Position numbers and translations under genes: made by a program
Notes under the pieces: generated by a model
Databases searched by the model: none
Told to the model about the DNA's origin: nothing
Seen by the model: only the letters and a program-made list of their open reading frames with translations
Source: Pseudomonadota bacterium
GTDB lineage: Bacteria > SAR324 > XYD2-FULL-50-16 > JAHJRI01
Direction of reading: 5' to 3'
NCBI GenBank assembly: GCA_022360105.1
Contig: JAKSDL010000314.1
Span: forward strand, 1 to 9,732
DNA length: 9,732 nucleotides
Shown: positions 1 through 6,029 of the stretch, piece after piece
Layout of the letters: each line of letters begins with the position of its first letter
How positions within the stretch are numbered: the first letter of the stretch is position 1

Positions 1-129
1 AATCCAGAACACCACAATGATTGCCACTTTATCGGACATGTCTTCCAATCCCAGGCATTGCAGGTAATAGATCAGGGAATAAACCCAAATCGCACCAACA
101 AAAATCAGTCTCCCAGTTGATTTATCCAT
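1..129 (-). CDS. tctB: Small membrane subunit of a tripartite tricarboxylate transporter (TctB-like), N-terminal part only
   Basis: The first 43 codons of a gene that continues beyond the left edge of the window. The ATG at 129 is preceded by AAGG five bases upstream, a good ribosome binding site. The visible peptide starts MDKSTGRLIFVGAIWVYSLI and carries one hydrophobic stretch at about residues 8-23 and the start of a second at about 35-43. The identification rests mainly on context: it follows a TctC-type solute-binding protein gene 75 bp upstream on the same strand. In the TTT family a small four-helix TctB subunit and a large TctA permease accompany TctC. The visible residues alone would not identify the family. 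Confidence 0.6.
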   Translation of the reverse strand, partial: MDKSTGRLIFVGAIWVYSLIYYLQCLGLEDMSDKVAIIVVFWI

Positions 130-157
130 GTTAGCCTTGTTGTTTTTTGTATTAAAA

Positions 158-192
158 CCGGATGTCCGGACTGTTATGTACCGGGCATCCGG
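158..192 (-). terminator. Intercistronic hairpin with T-run between tctC and tctB (attenuator or partial terminator)
   Basis: CCGGATG (158-164) pairs perfectly with CATCCGG (186-192). An inner CCGG/CCGG pair (166-169 with 181-184) adds four base pairs after one mismatch, leaving an 11-base loop. Read on the minus strand, the stem is followed directly by TTTTAATAC. It lies 13 bp after the tctC stop and about 28 bp before the tctB start. The structure suits partial termination or protection of the upstream mRNA 3' end. Either would make the binding protein more abundant than the membrane subunits. Confidence 0.55.
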
Positions 193-204
193 CCCCTGAA
201 TGTC

Positions 205-1185
205 TTATCGTTTCCAGTACTCGGAGTAGGTTTGTAAAACAGCGTCTGTGGTCTCAATCAAGTTTTTGGTTTGGGCAGCATTCATCCAGGAAATCTTAAT
301 GTTCTGTTTTGACATCTGTGCTTTGTAATCCTGGTTTTGAATGGCTTTGGCAATGGCATCCGCCATCATTTTCCAACGGTCGGGATACTTCTGCCTGAAC
401 GATTTTTTGACCATCAGGAAGCGAAAATTGTAAAGCGGGTCTATCGGTTTCAGGTTCATCTGCTGGAGAACTTCATTGATCGTCGGCACCTCGGGAAAGT
501 CGGACAGTCGACTTTCGGCAAAAACTCCCAGGCATTTCAGGTCTTCGCCTGCAGCGGCAGCGGTGCCGTAAAATTCACTAACGGCAAAATCCGTTTCCTG
601 TTTGATCATAGCCATTCTCTGTACCGCACCACCTCCCTGATAGGGAATCTGTTTTGCCTTTGATTTGAGTCGATCGTTGATGATTGCCACCGCAGCACGA
701 GACCATCCTCCCGGAATAACGGCTGTGGTGACCCTTTTACCGTTTTTCAGGGTATTGAACAGATCGTTCGCGGTTTGGAATTTTGATTTTTTATTGACCC
801 ATAATCCTTGAGGAGAGCGATTTGTCATTCCGAAATATTCAAAATCATCAATCTCAAATGCGTTGTTTACAACGGCTGCACTCAAATAGGGTTCCAGGCT
901 GTACACCAGATATGACCCGTCATCGGGGTCGTTTTTGAGATGGGCTTTTGTTCCGACAATTCCCCCGCCGCCTTTGCGGTTTACAATAATCACCGGTACC
1001 TGCAACTCTTTCTCCAGGAACAGAGCCAATGCCCGTGCCACCCTGTCAGTGGTGCCACCCGGTGAAAACGGAACCACAATGGAGACCTGTTTGGTTGGCC
1101 ATTTGTCCATAGCCATCACCTGTAACGACGTTAACCCAAGGCAAACCAAAAATACCATGCTGAACAAGAATTTGAACCTTTTCAT
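205..1185 (-). CDS. tctC: Tripartite tricarboxylate transporter solute-binding protein (TctC/Bug family)
   Basis: A 326-residue secreted receptor that would capture a carboxylate in the periplasm and deliver it to TctA/TctB. Residues 1-25 form a signal peptide: MKRFK, a hydrophobic core, then VMA, with likely cleavage before MDKWP. The family's first ligand-loop signature is seen at about 36-54 (IVVPFSPGGTTDRVARALA), and the second, NRKGGGGIVGT, at about 69-79. The length is the usual 320-330 residues and the frame is intact. The start has an excellent ribosome binding site (AGGAG about ten bases upstream). It begins 18 bp after the leuC remnant on the same strand and is followed by a hairpin and tctB. 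The ligand cannot be read from the sequence; the adjacent LeuC/LeuD-type hydratase genes hint at a branched or unsaturated di- or tricarboxylate. Family assignment is firm, substrate unknown. Confidence 0.92.
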   Translation of the reverse strand: MKRFKFLFSMVFLVCLGLTSLQVMAMDKWPTKQVSIVVPFSPGGTTDRVARALALFLEKELQVPVIIVNRKGGGGIVGTKAHLKNDPDDGSYLVYSLEPYLSAAVVNNAFEIDDFEYFGMTNRSPQGLWVNKKSKFQTANDLFNTLKNGKRVTTAVIPGGWSRAAVAIINDRLKSKAKQIPYQGGGAVQRMAMIKQETDFAVSEFYGTAAAAGEDLKCLGVFAESRLSDFPEVPTINEVLQQMNLKPIDPLYNFRFLMVKKSFRQKYPDRWKMMADAIAKAIQNQDYKAQMSKQNIKISWMNAAQTKNLIETTDAVLQTYSEYWKR

Positions 1186-1203
1186 CCTTCTTCTCCTTTT
1201 GTT

Positions 1204-1359
1204 TTATTGATTTTTAGATATACGTTCGAGGATCTCGGATTTCTCCAAAAAGAGCACACACGGCAGCTGTTGCTGAAGAAGCGAGATAAACTTCCGGGCA
1301 GATACTGCTTCCAGACCGGATTTGCGAGCCAGCAGCTTTTCAGCAAACGTTTTACCCAC
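1204..1359 (-). pseudogene. leuC: Remnant of a LeuC/aconitase-type dehydratase large subunit, frameshifted and truncated
   Basis: Starting from a GTG at 1359 the frame reads VGKTFAEKLLARKSGLEAV, the typical N-terminus of 3-isopropylmalate dehydratase large subunits and relatives. After about residue 21 this frame drifts into unrelated sequence and stops at 1204. The shifted frame instead gives EVYLASSATAAVCALFGEI followed by RDPRTYI and a stop at 1214-1216. That matches the expected continuation of the family (the S/A-x-TAAV region and the DPR segment). One base appears lost near 1298. The remaining roughly 370 codons, including all Fe-S cysteines, are absent, and tctC begins 18 bp beyond. 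The GTG has a good site (GGGGAGG) and overlaps the leuD stop as GTGGGTAA. This shows the original gene was translationally coupled to leuD. Confidence 0.8.
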
Positions 1360-1879
1360 TTGACCTCCCCAATCCCATAGATACCAAACGTTGGCGTGTG
1401 TAAGGCTTTAAACCTCCCACTCGCAGGATATCCATTAAAAAATCAGGTTGGGGGTCAAAAGAGAATTCCATCTTACCCCCACTGACTTGGGACGTTTCAA
1501 AATCAATTTCAATCTCGTCACCTGGAATTCGGGCGGCCTCAGGACACACCACAACCGGCAATCCCTGGTTGATGCAGTTTCGAAAAAATATCCGTGCCAA
1601 AGAACCCGCAACAATAGCTCCGATACCGGCTGCTTTCAGGCAGGATACTGCTTGTGACCTGGAACTTCCGCAGCCGAAGTTTTTTCCGGCTACAATGATA
1701 TTGTTCTGTTGAATTCCGGCAGGAAATCCCGGGTCAATGCCCTCCAGTGCATGGGCTGCCCATTGATCCGGGTCGACAAGCGGAACGTATTTTCCGGGGT
1801 ATATCAAATCGGTGTCAACATCGTCGCCTAACCTTATGATTCGCCCTGATACAGTACTTAACGACTGCTGCGCCCTCAT
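1352..1879 (-). CDS. leuD: LeuD-type small subunit of a hydro-lyase (isopropylmalate dehydratase family)
   Basis: A 175-residue protein of the aconitase swivel-domain family, which with a LeuC-type partner hydrates or isomerises small carboxylic acids. Conserved blocks are GDDVDTDLIYPGKY (about 18-31), NFGCGSSR (67-74) and LARIFFRNCINQGLPV (94-109). The ATG at 1879 is preferred because it forms an ATGA overlap with the gntR stop and has GGAG upstream; a TTG at 1891 would add four residues and is less likely. True leucine biosynthesis is doubtful, since the gene sits between a GntR regulator and a TTT transporter. Related pairs in such settings act on maleate, citraconate or dimethylmaleate (family knowledge). 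Its large-subunit gene next door is broken, so the protein may be orphaned unless a partner is supplied from elsewhere. Confidence 0.88.
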   Translation of the reverse strand: MRAQQSLSTVSGRIIRLGDDVDTDLIYPGKYVPLVDPDQWAAHALEGIDPGFPAGIQQNNIIVAGKNFGCGSSRSQAVSCLKAAGIGAIVAGSLARIFFRNCINQGLPVVVCPEAARIPGDEIEIDFETSQVSGGKMEFSFDPQPDFLMDILRVGGLKPYTRQRLVSMGLGRSSG

Positions 1880-2655
1880 TCTACGCTCCAACTCTTTCCC
1901 TCGTTTTGCGAGGTATGACTTCTTTTCAGCCTGACTTTAAAGCTATAGTTATCCGACCTGATCAGCACCACGGCATGGTTAACGGGTCTCCCATCCTTGT
2001 CAAACGTCGTCCGAATCAAACGAAGCAAGGGGTCGCCAATGTTGATATCGAGTATTTCCGCCAGTTTTGTGTCGGCAATGGTGGCGTCAATGTATTGTTC
2101 AGCAACTGCCAGGTCAAAACCTAAACGCGTTTCAAGCGTATTGAGGATGGGGCGCGTTTCAATGTCCTCAGTGCTTATTTGTTGACCGATGTCCATGGGC
2201 AAAAAGTTGGTGAAGTACCCCATTGGGCTTCCATCTCCCAATCGAATCCGGACAATTTCCCAGACTTTTTCATCCATCCCCAGTTGCAGGGCATCTGAAA
2301 CCGATTCCACCGCATCCGTTGGTGCGGAACTGATTAATCGGGCTTCATAGTTTGGACCAAACCCCCTGAAGATAGCGTCTTCGATAGATCCGTCAAACTT
2401 GTGTATCGTGGTGCCGGGATCTTTTTTAGCCACAAACGTCCCTTTACCCGGCATCCGGCGGATGATTTCATCGTCTTTCAATTTGGCCAAAGCCTGCCTG
2501 ACGGTTATCCGACTAACTTGATACTCCTTGCCAAGAACCTCCTCACTGGGAAGAGGATCACCAACCTTGAATTCGGATGAATTAATCCGGTGGCGGAGGT
2601 TCATTTCCAGCTGATGGTATAAAGGTATGGGCTGCTTCTTTGATAACGATGACAC
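1876..2655 (-). CDS. GntR-family transcriptional regulator, HutC subfamily (winged HTH plus UTRA)
   Basis: A 259-residue repressor-type regulator. The N-terminal GntR winged helix spans about residues 10-76, with PLYHQLEMNLRHRI opening it, a recognition region SRITVRQALAKL at 48-59, and the wing PGKGTFVA at 69-76. A UTRA effector-binding domain follows at about 95-240, including the ERY-like core AEQYIDATIAD. UTRA domains bind small metabolites, and the ligand is probably the carboxylate handled by this operon (inference). The GTG at 2655 is chosen because GGGAG lies six bases upstream. The gene heads the operon, and its stop overlaps the leuD start as ATGA, so the regulator is co-expressed with its presumed targets and likely autoregulated. 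The frame is intact and of normal family length. Confidence 0.92.
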   Translation of the reverse strand: MSSLSKKQPIPLYHQLEMNLRHRINSSEFKVGDPLPSEEVLGKEYQVSRITVRQALAKLKDDEIIRRMPGKGTFVAKKDPGTTIHKFDGSIEDAIFRGFGPNYEARLISSAPTDAVESVSDALQLGMDEKVWEIVRIRLGDGSPMGYFTNFLPMDIGQQISTEDIETRPILNTLETRLGFDLAVAEQYIDATIADTKLAEILDINIGDPLLRLIRTTFDKDGRPVNHAVVLIRSDNYSFKVRLKRSHTSQNEGKSWSVE

Positions 2656-2669
2656 GGAAATCTCCCTTG

Positions 2670-2709
2670 AAATGTATGCTTGTTATAATGTTATGCTTTT
2701 AATACATTT
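2670..2709. promoter_or_regulatory. Inverted repeat overlapping the gntR promoter, candidate operator
   Basis: AAATGTAT (2670-2677) is repeated in inverted orientation as ATACATTT (2702-2709), 24 bases apart, with the second arm covering the -10 hexamer. Between them TGTTAT occurs twice in direct orientation (2680-2685 and 2688-2693). A GntR/HutC dimer usually binds a short palindrome near its own promoter. The position suits autorepression, but the wide spacing is atypical. Which of these repeats is the real site is uncertain. Confidence 0.35.
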
Positions 2710-2728
2710 GATGTTAAAAAAATGTCAA
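2699..2728 (-). promoter_or_regulatory. Candidate sigma-70 promoter for the gntR-leuD-tct operon
   Basis: On the minus strand a perfect -35 hexamer TTGACA (2723-2728) is followed, after an 18-base AT-rich spacer, by TATTAA (2699-2704) as -10. Transcription would begin near 2692 and give a leader of about 37 bases before the GTG start of gntR. No other -35 of this quality is seen in the 230-base gap upstream of gntR. Confidence 0.55.
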
Positions 2729-2737
2729 GGAAAATTT

Positions 2738-2755
2738 AATCGTTGAAAAACGATT
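2738..2755. repeat. Perfect short palindrome AATCGTT-GAAA-AACGATT upstream of the gntR promoter
   Basis: Seven-base perfect arms with a four-base spacer, starting 10 bp upstream of the proposed -35 of the gntR promoter. The position suits an upstream regulator site for the gntR operon. On the plus strand it is followed by only a short TTTT, which is too weak for a convincing terminator. It lies between the end of the dehalogenase operon and the start of the gntR operon. Confidence 0.4.
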
Positions 2756-2884
2756 TTGATTAACTCCTTACTATTATTGAATAAATGGAGAAGCGGAAGG
2801 ACGTTTTCGAGACTGGGGGGCACTAAAATTGACCAACCCTCTTGCTAGCGGCAACTGATGCAGGGGCATTTGCTTTCAAAACGT

Positions 2885-3145
2885 CTACAGACTGCCCGCA
2901 TCGCCGCTCATGGTTTCCTCAATCAGTCTGTCGAGTTCTTCGGTGGTCAGTTCTTCTTCCGGCTCCTTAGATGCGGGAACCTGGCCAGTCGGAAAGGAGG
3001 TGACCACCACGGAACCGGATTCTGTCAGGGTTCTGTCTTCAACACGAGTGATGGCATCCGCCACAATCAGGGAGAAGCAGAACAGGGAAAAAAGCAGAAG
3101 AAGCAGGCTGTTCCTGTCTTTCAGGAGGTTTTTCTTTGACGCCAT
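2885..3145 (-). CDS. Small single-helix membrane protein of the rdh operon, unknown function
   Basis: An 86-residue protein I do not recognise. A basic N-terminus (MASKKNLLKDR) precedes one hydrophobic helix at about residues 13-31. The tail of about 55 residues is strongly acidic near its end (EPEEELTTEELDRLIEE). The predicted topology is N-terminus inside, with the acidic tail in the periplasm, like an uncleaved signal anchor. The ATG overlaps the end of rdhC by 25 bp in a different frame, and AAGGA lies only about three bases upstream, so its translation probably depends on ribosomes finishing rdhC. The overlap and shared strand make it the fifth gene of the dehalogenase operon. A role as a small partner of the RdhC/RdhB membrane complex is a guess from context. 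No clear terminator follows. Confidence 0.75.
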   Translation of the reverse strand: MASKKNLLKDRNSLLLLLFSLFCFSLIVADAITRVEDRTLTESGSVVVTSFPTGQVPASKEPEEELTTEELDRLIEETMSGDAGSL

Positions 3146-4317
3146 AATTCCTTAATCCAGTTTTTCATCATTCGTAAATAAGCATCCACCGGGTGTATGG
3201 GGCAGATATAGTTGCACCAGGGGCGCAAGACATATGTTGACATGAGGAACACCAGGGCGATGATCAGAAACTGAAAGCTCGATCCCCACATCTGAAAGAA
3301 GGTGCCGAAAACCTCATAACTCGTGAGGCCAGGATCACGCAGCAGCAGCGCCACCAGAATAGCCGTCAGAGCCAGACCGCGGTGCAGCCACTTTAAAAAT
3401 TCCCGTAAATGACGCGGATGCCTCGGTTTGGCTTTCATCAGTTTACCCAGACATTCCTGAGCCGCACCAAAAGGGCAAATCCAGGTACAATAGGGACTTC
3501 TTCCCTCCAGCAGAAAATGCAGGAGAATTCCTGCCACCAGCAGGTAGGTAAAAAGGTTGGAATGCCAATCCGGCCAGAAACCTAAAAGCAACTGATTGAT
3601 TATCGAAATGGTCAGTGGATTGTTGTATATGAAACCAAAACAGATCAGTCCGGTTAAAAGGCTTACCCAGCGCAGAGTTTTAGTATGCGGGAAGAGTTTG
3701 CGGCGGGCCAGGATTCCCAGGGCAAAAAGCAGAATCAAAATTATCTCCGCAGGTCCGAAACGAACTTTCCGGGAGGTCGTATCAGGCAAGTCCAGATCAA
3801 GCTGTTGCCTGGCAATCTCTTTAACGGCCTGCCGCACTGAGGTAACTACAGCAAGACCGGAAAGCGTGGCACCGGAGACTCCGTCCACATCCTGATTGAG
3901 TAAAAACGAATCCCTGTAACTTTTGCCCATCAACTGACCAAGCAGTCCGCTTTCAACGATCTGGTTGAAATAACTGGGCGTGTCTTTATGATCCACCACA
4001 CCTAGCCCAATGACTGTACCCTTGCTATCCACGGCGACAGCCATGGTCACGGGACCTCCATACCCTTTGGCACGGATGATACAAAGGTATGCCAGAAGAG
4101 ATGTACCGTTTTGATCGCTCCAGGCGGCGTAGGTCCCTCCCTTTAAATGTTGAAAATGGTGTGCTGTGGGCAATAGTTGTCTGAAATAGGGCAGGTGGTC
4201 AGCTTGAGTGTTCAGTCCGCCGACGAACCAGGCAACGACGATCAGGAACAAAGCCACCAGGCCCAGGTATCTATCCAGGTATTTTGAACCGGTTGAACGG
4301 CGACGATGATTTGACAT
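3121..4317 (-). CDS. rdhC: RdhC-type membrane flavoprotein (NosR/VprC-like) of the reductive dehalogenase operon
   Basis: A 398-residue integral membrane protein. After a first helix (about 18-34) comes a periplasmic FMN-binding domain (about 60-175). This carries DGVSGAT at 145-151, in which the last Thr is the usual covalent FMN attachment site. About five further helices follow (roughly 190-204, 217-232, 253-270, 312-328 and 347-366). Two polyferredoxin-like motifs, CTWICP (277-282) and CNYICP (368-373), face the cytoplasm; each is a CxxxCP, as in RdhC and NosR. The family is proposed to pass electrons from the quinone pool through bound flavin toward the exported reductase. Earlier work also suggested a regulatory or maturation role. 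The gene starts 5 bp after the TPR gene and overlaps the next small gene. NosR itself is unlikely because no nitrous oxide reductase gene is near. Confidence 0.88.
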   Translation of the reverse strand: MSNHRRRSTGSKYLDRYLGLVALFLIVVAWFVGGLNTQADHLPYFRQLLPTAHHFQHLKGGTYAAWSDQNGTSLLAYLCIIRAKGYGGPVTMAVAVDSKGTVIGLGVVDHKDTPSYFNQIVESGLLGQLMGKSYRDSFLLNQDVDGVSGATLSGLAVVTSVRQAVKEIARQQLDLDLPDTTSRKVRFGPAEIILILLFALGILARRKLFPHTKTLRWVSLLTGLICFGFIYNNPLTISIINQLLLGFWPDWHSNLFTYLLVAGILLHFLLEGRSPYCTWICPFGAAQECLGKLMKAKPRHPRHLREFLKWLHRGLALTAILVALLLRDPGLTSYEVFGTFFQMWGSSFQFLIIALVFLMSTYVLRPWCNYICPIHPVDAYLRMMKNWIKELWRQRKTS

Positions 4318-4322
4318 GACAA

Positions 4323-5663
4323 CTACCCCGCGGCTTCCAATTCCTGGTTCAGCAACCGAGCTTTATCCTCGAACACCGTCAATCCCACCTCTTGAAAAGA
4401 GGCGATTGCCTGTCGACATAAGTCCCTGGCTTTTTCCAGATGGTTAAGGTCTCTATAGGCCATGGACAGGGAGATCTGCTGTTCGCCGACAATCCTGCGA
4501 TCTTCAATTTTGCTGGCAATTTCCAGGGATTCCTCCGACAGGGCGATCGACTTTGCGATATCGCCGGATTCGGCTGCAATCATGCTCAAGTATCCCAGCA
4601 ACCGCGCCTGATGATGATGTTCCTCCAGTGCCACTGCCAGTTCTAAAGCGCGGTTCCAAACCTGACTGGCTTCCTCAATACTGTTGCGATCAACATAAAC
4701 GCTGCCTTGGTTAATCAGCAGTTCCATCTCTCTAAGCTGATCGGAAGCGGCTTGAGCTGTGGCAATGGATTGCTGCATTTGTTCGTGGGCTTCCTCAGTT
4801 TTGTTTAAGTTAAACAATTGGGCAACGAGCACGTTGTCATAGGAACTGTCCGCGGGTGAATTATCGCGGGCAATTTTTTGGGCGATTCGAGTGTATGCCA
4901 GGGCCTTTTCCGGATGGTCCAGTGCAGTGGCTGCTTTAATCAGTTGATTCAAGGCATTCATCTCTCCGGCTGTATCTCCGGTTCGATGCGTCAATTCCCG
5001 CACCTGTTCAAAGATATCGAGAATTTTTTTCTGGTCGTCCAGGCGAACGGCTAACACACCAATATTGGTCAAATAGCCGGCTTCAGAACGCGGATCATTC
5101 AGATCATGGGCCAACTCCCTGGCCTGTTCGAAACAGATCAGGGCATTTTCAATATCGGCGGCTAACAGATGCGCATGCCCCATGTTGCCGACGTGGACCA
5201 TTTCACGTCGCTGATCTTCCAGATCAACGGCAATGTCCAAAGCCTCCTGCAAGCTACTGAAAGCCAGGCCCATATCACCGGTTTCAACAAATACCATCCC
5301 CAAATTACCCAGGGCGTCGGATCTCAATCCTCGGTCATTCAGCTCAGCAGCAATGTCGATTACCTGCTGAAAACATTGGGCAGCGGTTTCAAAGGCTTTG
5401 GCATCAGCCAGAGCCAATCCTTTGGTTCCAATTTGACGGGCTTCCAGCCCTCTGTCCTCACTTTTTTGAGCCAGAGCAATGGCCAGATCGAGCTGTTCCG
5501 CTCCTTTTTCAAACTCATTCACTTGAAAAAGCGCCAGACCCAATTCGGAGAGCGCCTCGCTGACCCCGACCGGATTTCCACGTTGGCGAGCCTTGCTCAA
5601 CGCTTCCCGATAGGGAGTAAGATAGGTTGCACTATCCGACAGACAATGATTGTCATTCCTCAT
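4323..5663 (-). CDS. TPR-repeat protein encoded inside the rdh operon
   Basis: A 446-residue soluble protein made almost entirely of degenerate tetratricopeptide repeats of about 40 residues, similar in style to GPSM/kinesin-light-chain repeats. Recurrent elements are LGxLGMVFVETGDMGLAF-like helix pairs, and ALDIA or ALELA followed by an LxD/E turn (for example AIALAQKSEDRGLEA and ALDIAVDLEDQRRE). There is no signal peptide or membrane helix, so it should be cytoplasmic. The ATG at 5663 is preferred: AAGGA lies about ten bases upstream, while the GTG at 5702 would place the start inside a stable hairpin. It lies between rdhB and rdhC. TPR solenoids hold partner proteins, so a chaperone role for RdhA before Tat export, or for cofactor loading, is a reasonable guess from position. 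The sequence itself shows no catalytic motif. Confidence 0.85.
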   Translation of the reverse strand: MRNDNHCLSDSATYLTPYREALSKARQRGNPVGVSEALSELGLALFQVNEFEKGAEQLDLAIALAQKSEDRGLEARQIGTKGLALADAKAFETAAQCFQQVIDIAAELNDRGLRSDALGNLGMVFVETGDMGLAFSSLQEALDIAVDLEDQRREMVHVGNMGHAHLLAADIENALICFEQARELAHDLNDPRSEAGYLTNIGVLAVRLDDQKKILDIFEQVRELTHRTGDTAGEMNALNQLIKAATALDHPEKALAYTRIAQKIARDNSPADSSYDNVLVAQLFNLNKTEEAHEQMQQSIATAQAASDQLREMELLINQGSVYVDRNSIEEASQVWNRALELAVALEEHHHQARLLGYLSMIAAESGDIAKSIALSEESLEIASKIEDRRIVGEQQISLSMAYRDLNHLEKARDLCRQAIASFQEVGLTVFEDKARLLNQELEAAG

Positions 5664-5685
5664 TCGCAACAATTCCTTACAAGAG

Positions 5686-5716
5686 GGAAGGTGCCTGCGC
5701 ACCTTCCGATTTTTTT
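5686..5716. terminator. Strong hairpin between rdhB and the TPR gene, with T-run on the plus strand
   Basis: GGAAGGTGC (5686-5694) pairs perfectly with GCACCTTCC (5699-5707) around a four-base loop. On the plus strand the stem is followed by GA and seven T (5710-5716), the form of an intrinsic terminator for transcription running rightward, against the operon. In the rdh mRNA (minus strand) the same stem is preceded by seven A and not followed by T. There it would act as an intercistronic stem, perhaps protecting the rdhAB segment from 3' decay. It sits in the 78-bp gap after the rdhB stop. Confidence 0.6.
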
Positions 5717-5741
5717 GTTGGTTAACGGAAAATGGTTTGGA

Positions 5742-6029
5742 TCATGTTTCAGATCCCAGCGTGATGATGCGCCAGACACCTACTCCCAAAATAGCAGCAG
5801 GCACCACCGAGAACAATATCATCCAGGCTCCGGCGGCAGGCTCCCCTTCACCGATAAAGGTGAAGGGGACGGCAACGGCAAGCAAAAATCCAATCCACCA
5901 GCCACCGGACAGCACCCATTTCCACCAGGTCATGCGGATTCCCTTTTCCTTAGCCAGTTGCTTGAAACCAATTGCCATCACCAGTGACACCAGGCCCATT
6001 GCAAACCAAAATATACTCCATCCATACAT
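5742..6029 (-). CDS. rdhB: Reductive dehalogenase membrane anchor RdhB
   Basis: A 95-residue protein with three predicted membrane helices at about residues 3-22, 36-58 and 67-89, including the tryptophan-rich segment WWKWVLSGGWW (35-45). The loop between helices two and three contains EGE (61-63). This matches the conserved glutamate pair (EXE) described for PceB-type anchors, thought to contact the catalytic subunit outside the membrane. Size, helix number and position directly after rdhA are those of RdhB. The start codon shares a base with the rdhA stop (TAATG), and GGAG lies about eight bases upstream, so translation is coupled and the two products are probably made in equal amounts. The protein would hold RdhA on the periplasmic face near RdhC. 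Confidence 0.9.
   Translation of the reverse strand: MYGWSIFWFAMGLVSLVMAIGFKQLAKEKGIRMTWWKWVLSGGWWIGFLLAVAVPFTFIGEGEPAAGAWMILFSVVPAAILGVGVWRIITLGSET

Noticed and set aside
1880..1891. TTG at 1891 as the leuD start
   Set aside because: The ATG at 1879 has a GGAG site and the ATGA overlap typical of coupled genes.
2855..2880. Terminator for the rdh operon from GCAA-ATGC-CCCT-GCAT-CAG-TTGC on the minus strand
   Set aside because: The two four-base stems are interrupted by a bulge and there is no T-run, so it is not convincing.
3121..4317. NosR, the regulator and electron donor for nitrous oxide reductase
   Set aside because: The domain order is alike, but no nos genes are present and the gene is embedded in an rdh operon, which fits RdhC.
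5169..5987. A long open frame on the plus strand (272 codons) opposite the TPR gene and rdhB
   Set aside because: It lies antisense to two well-supported genes, has no recognisable domain and spans their intergenic hairpin. It is a shadow of the coding strand.
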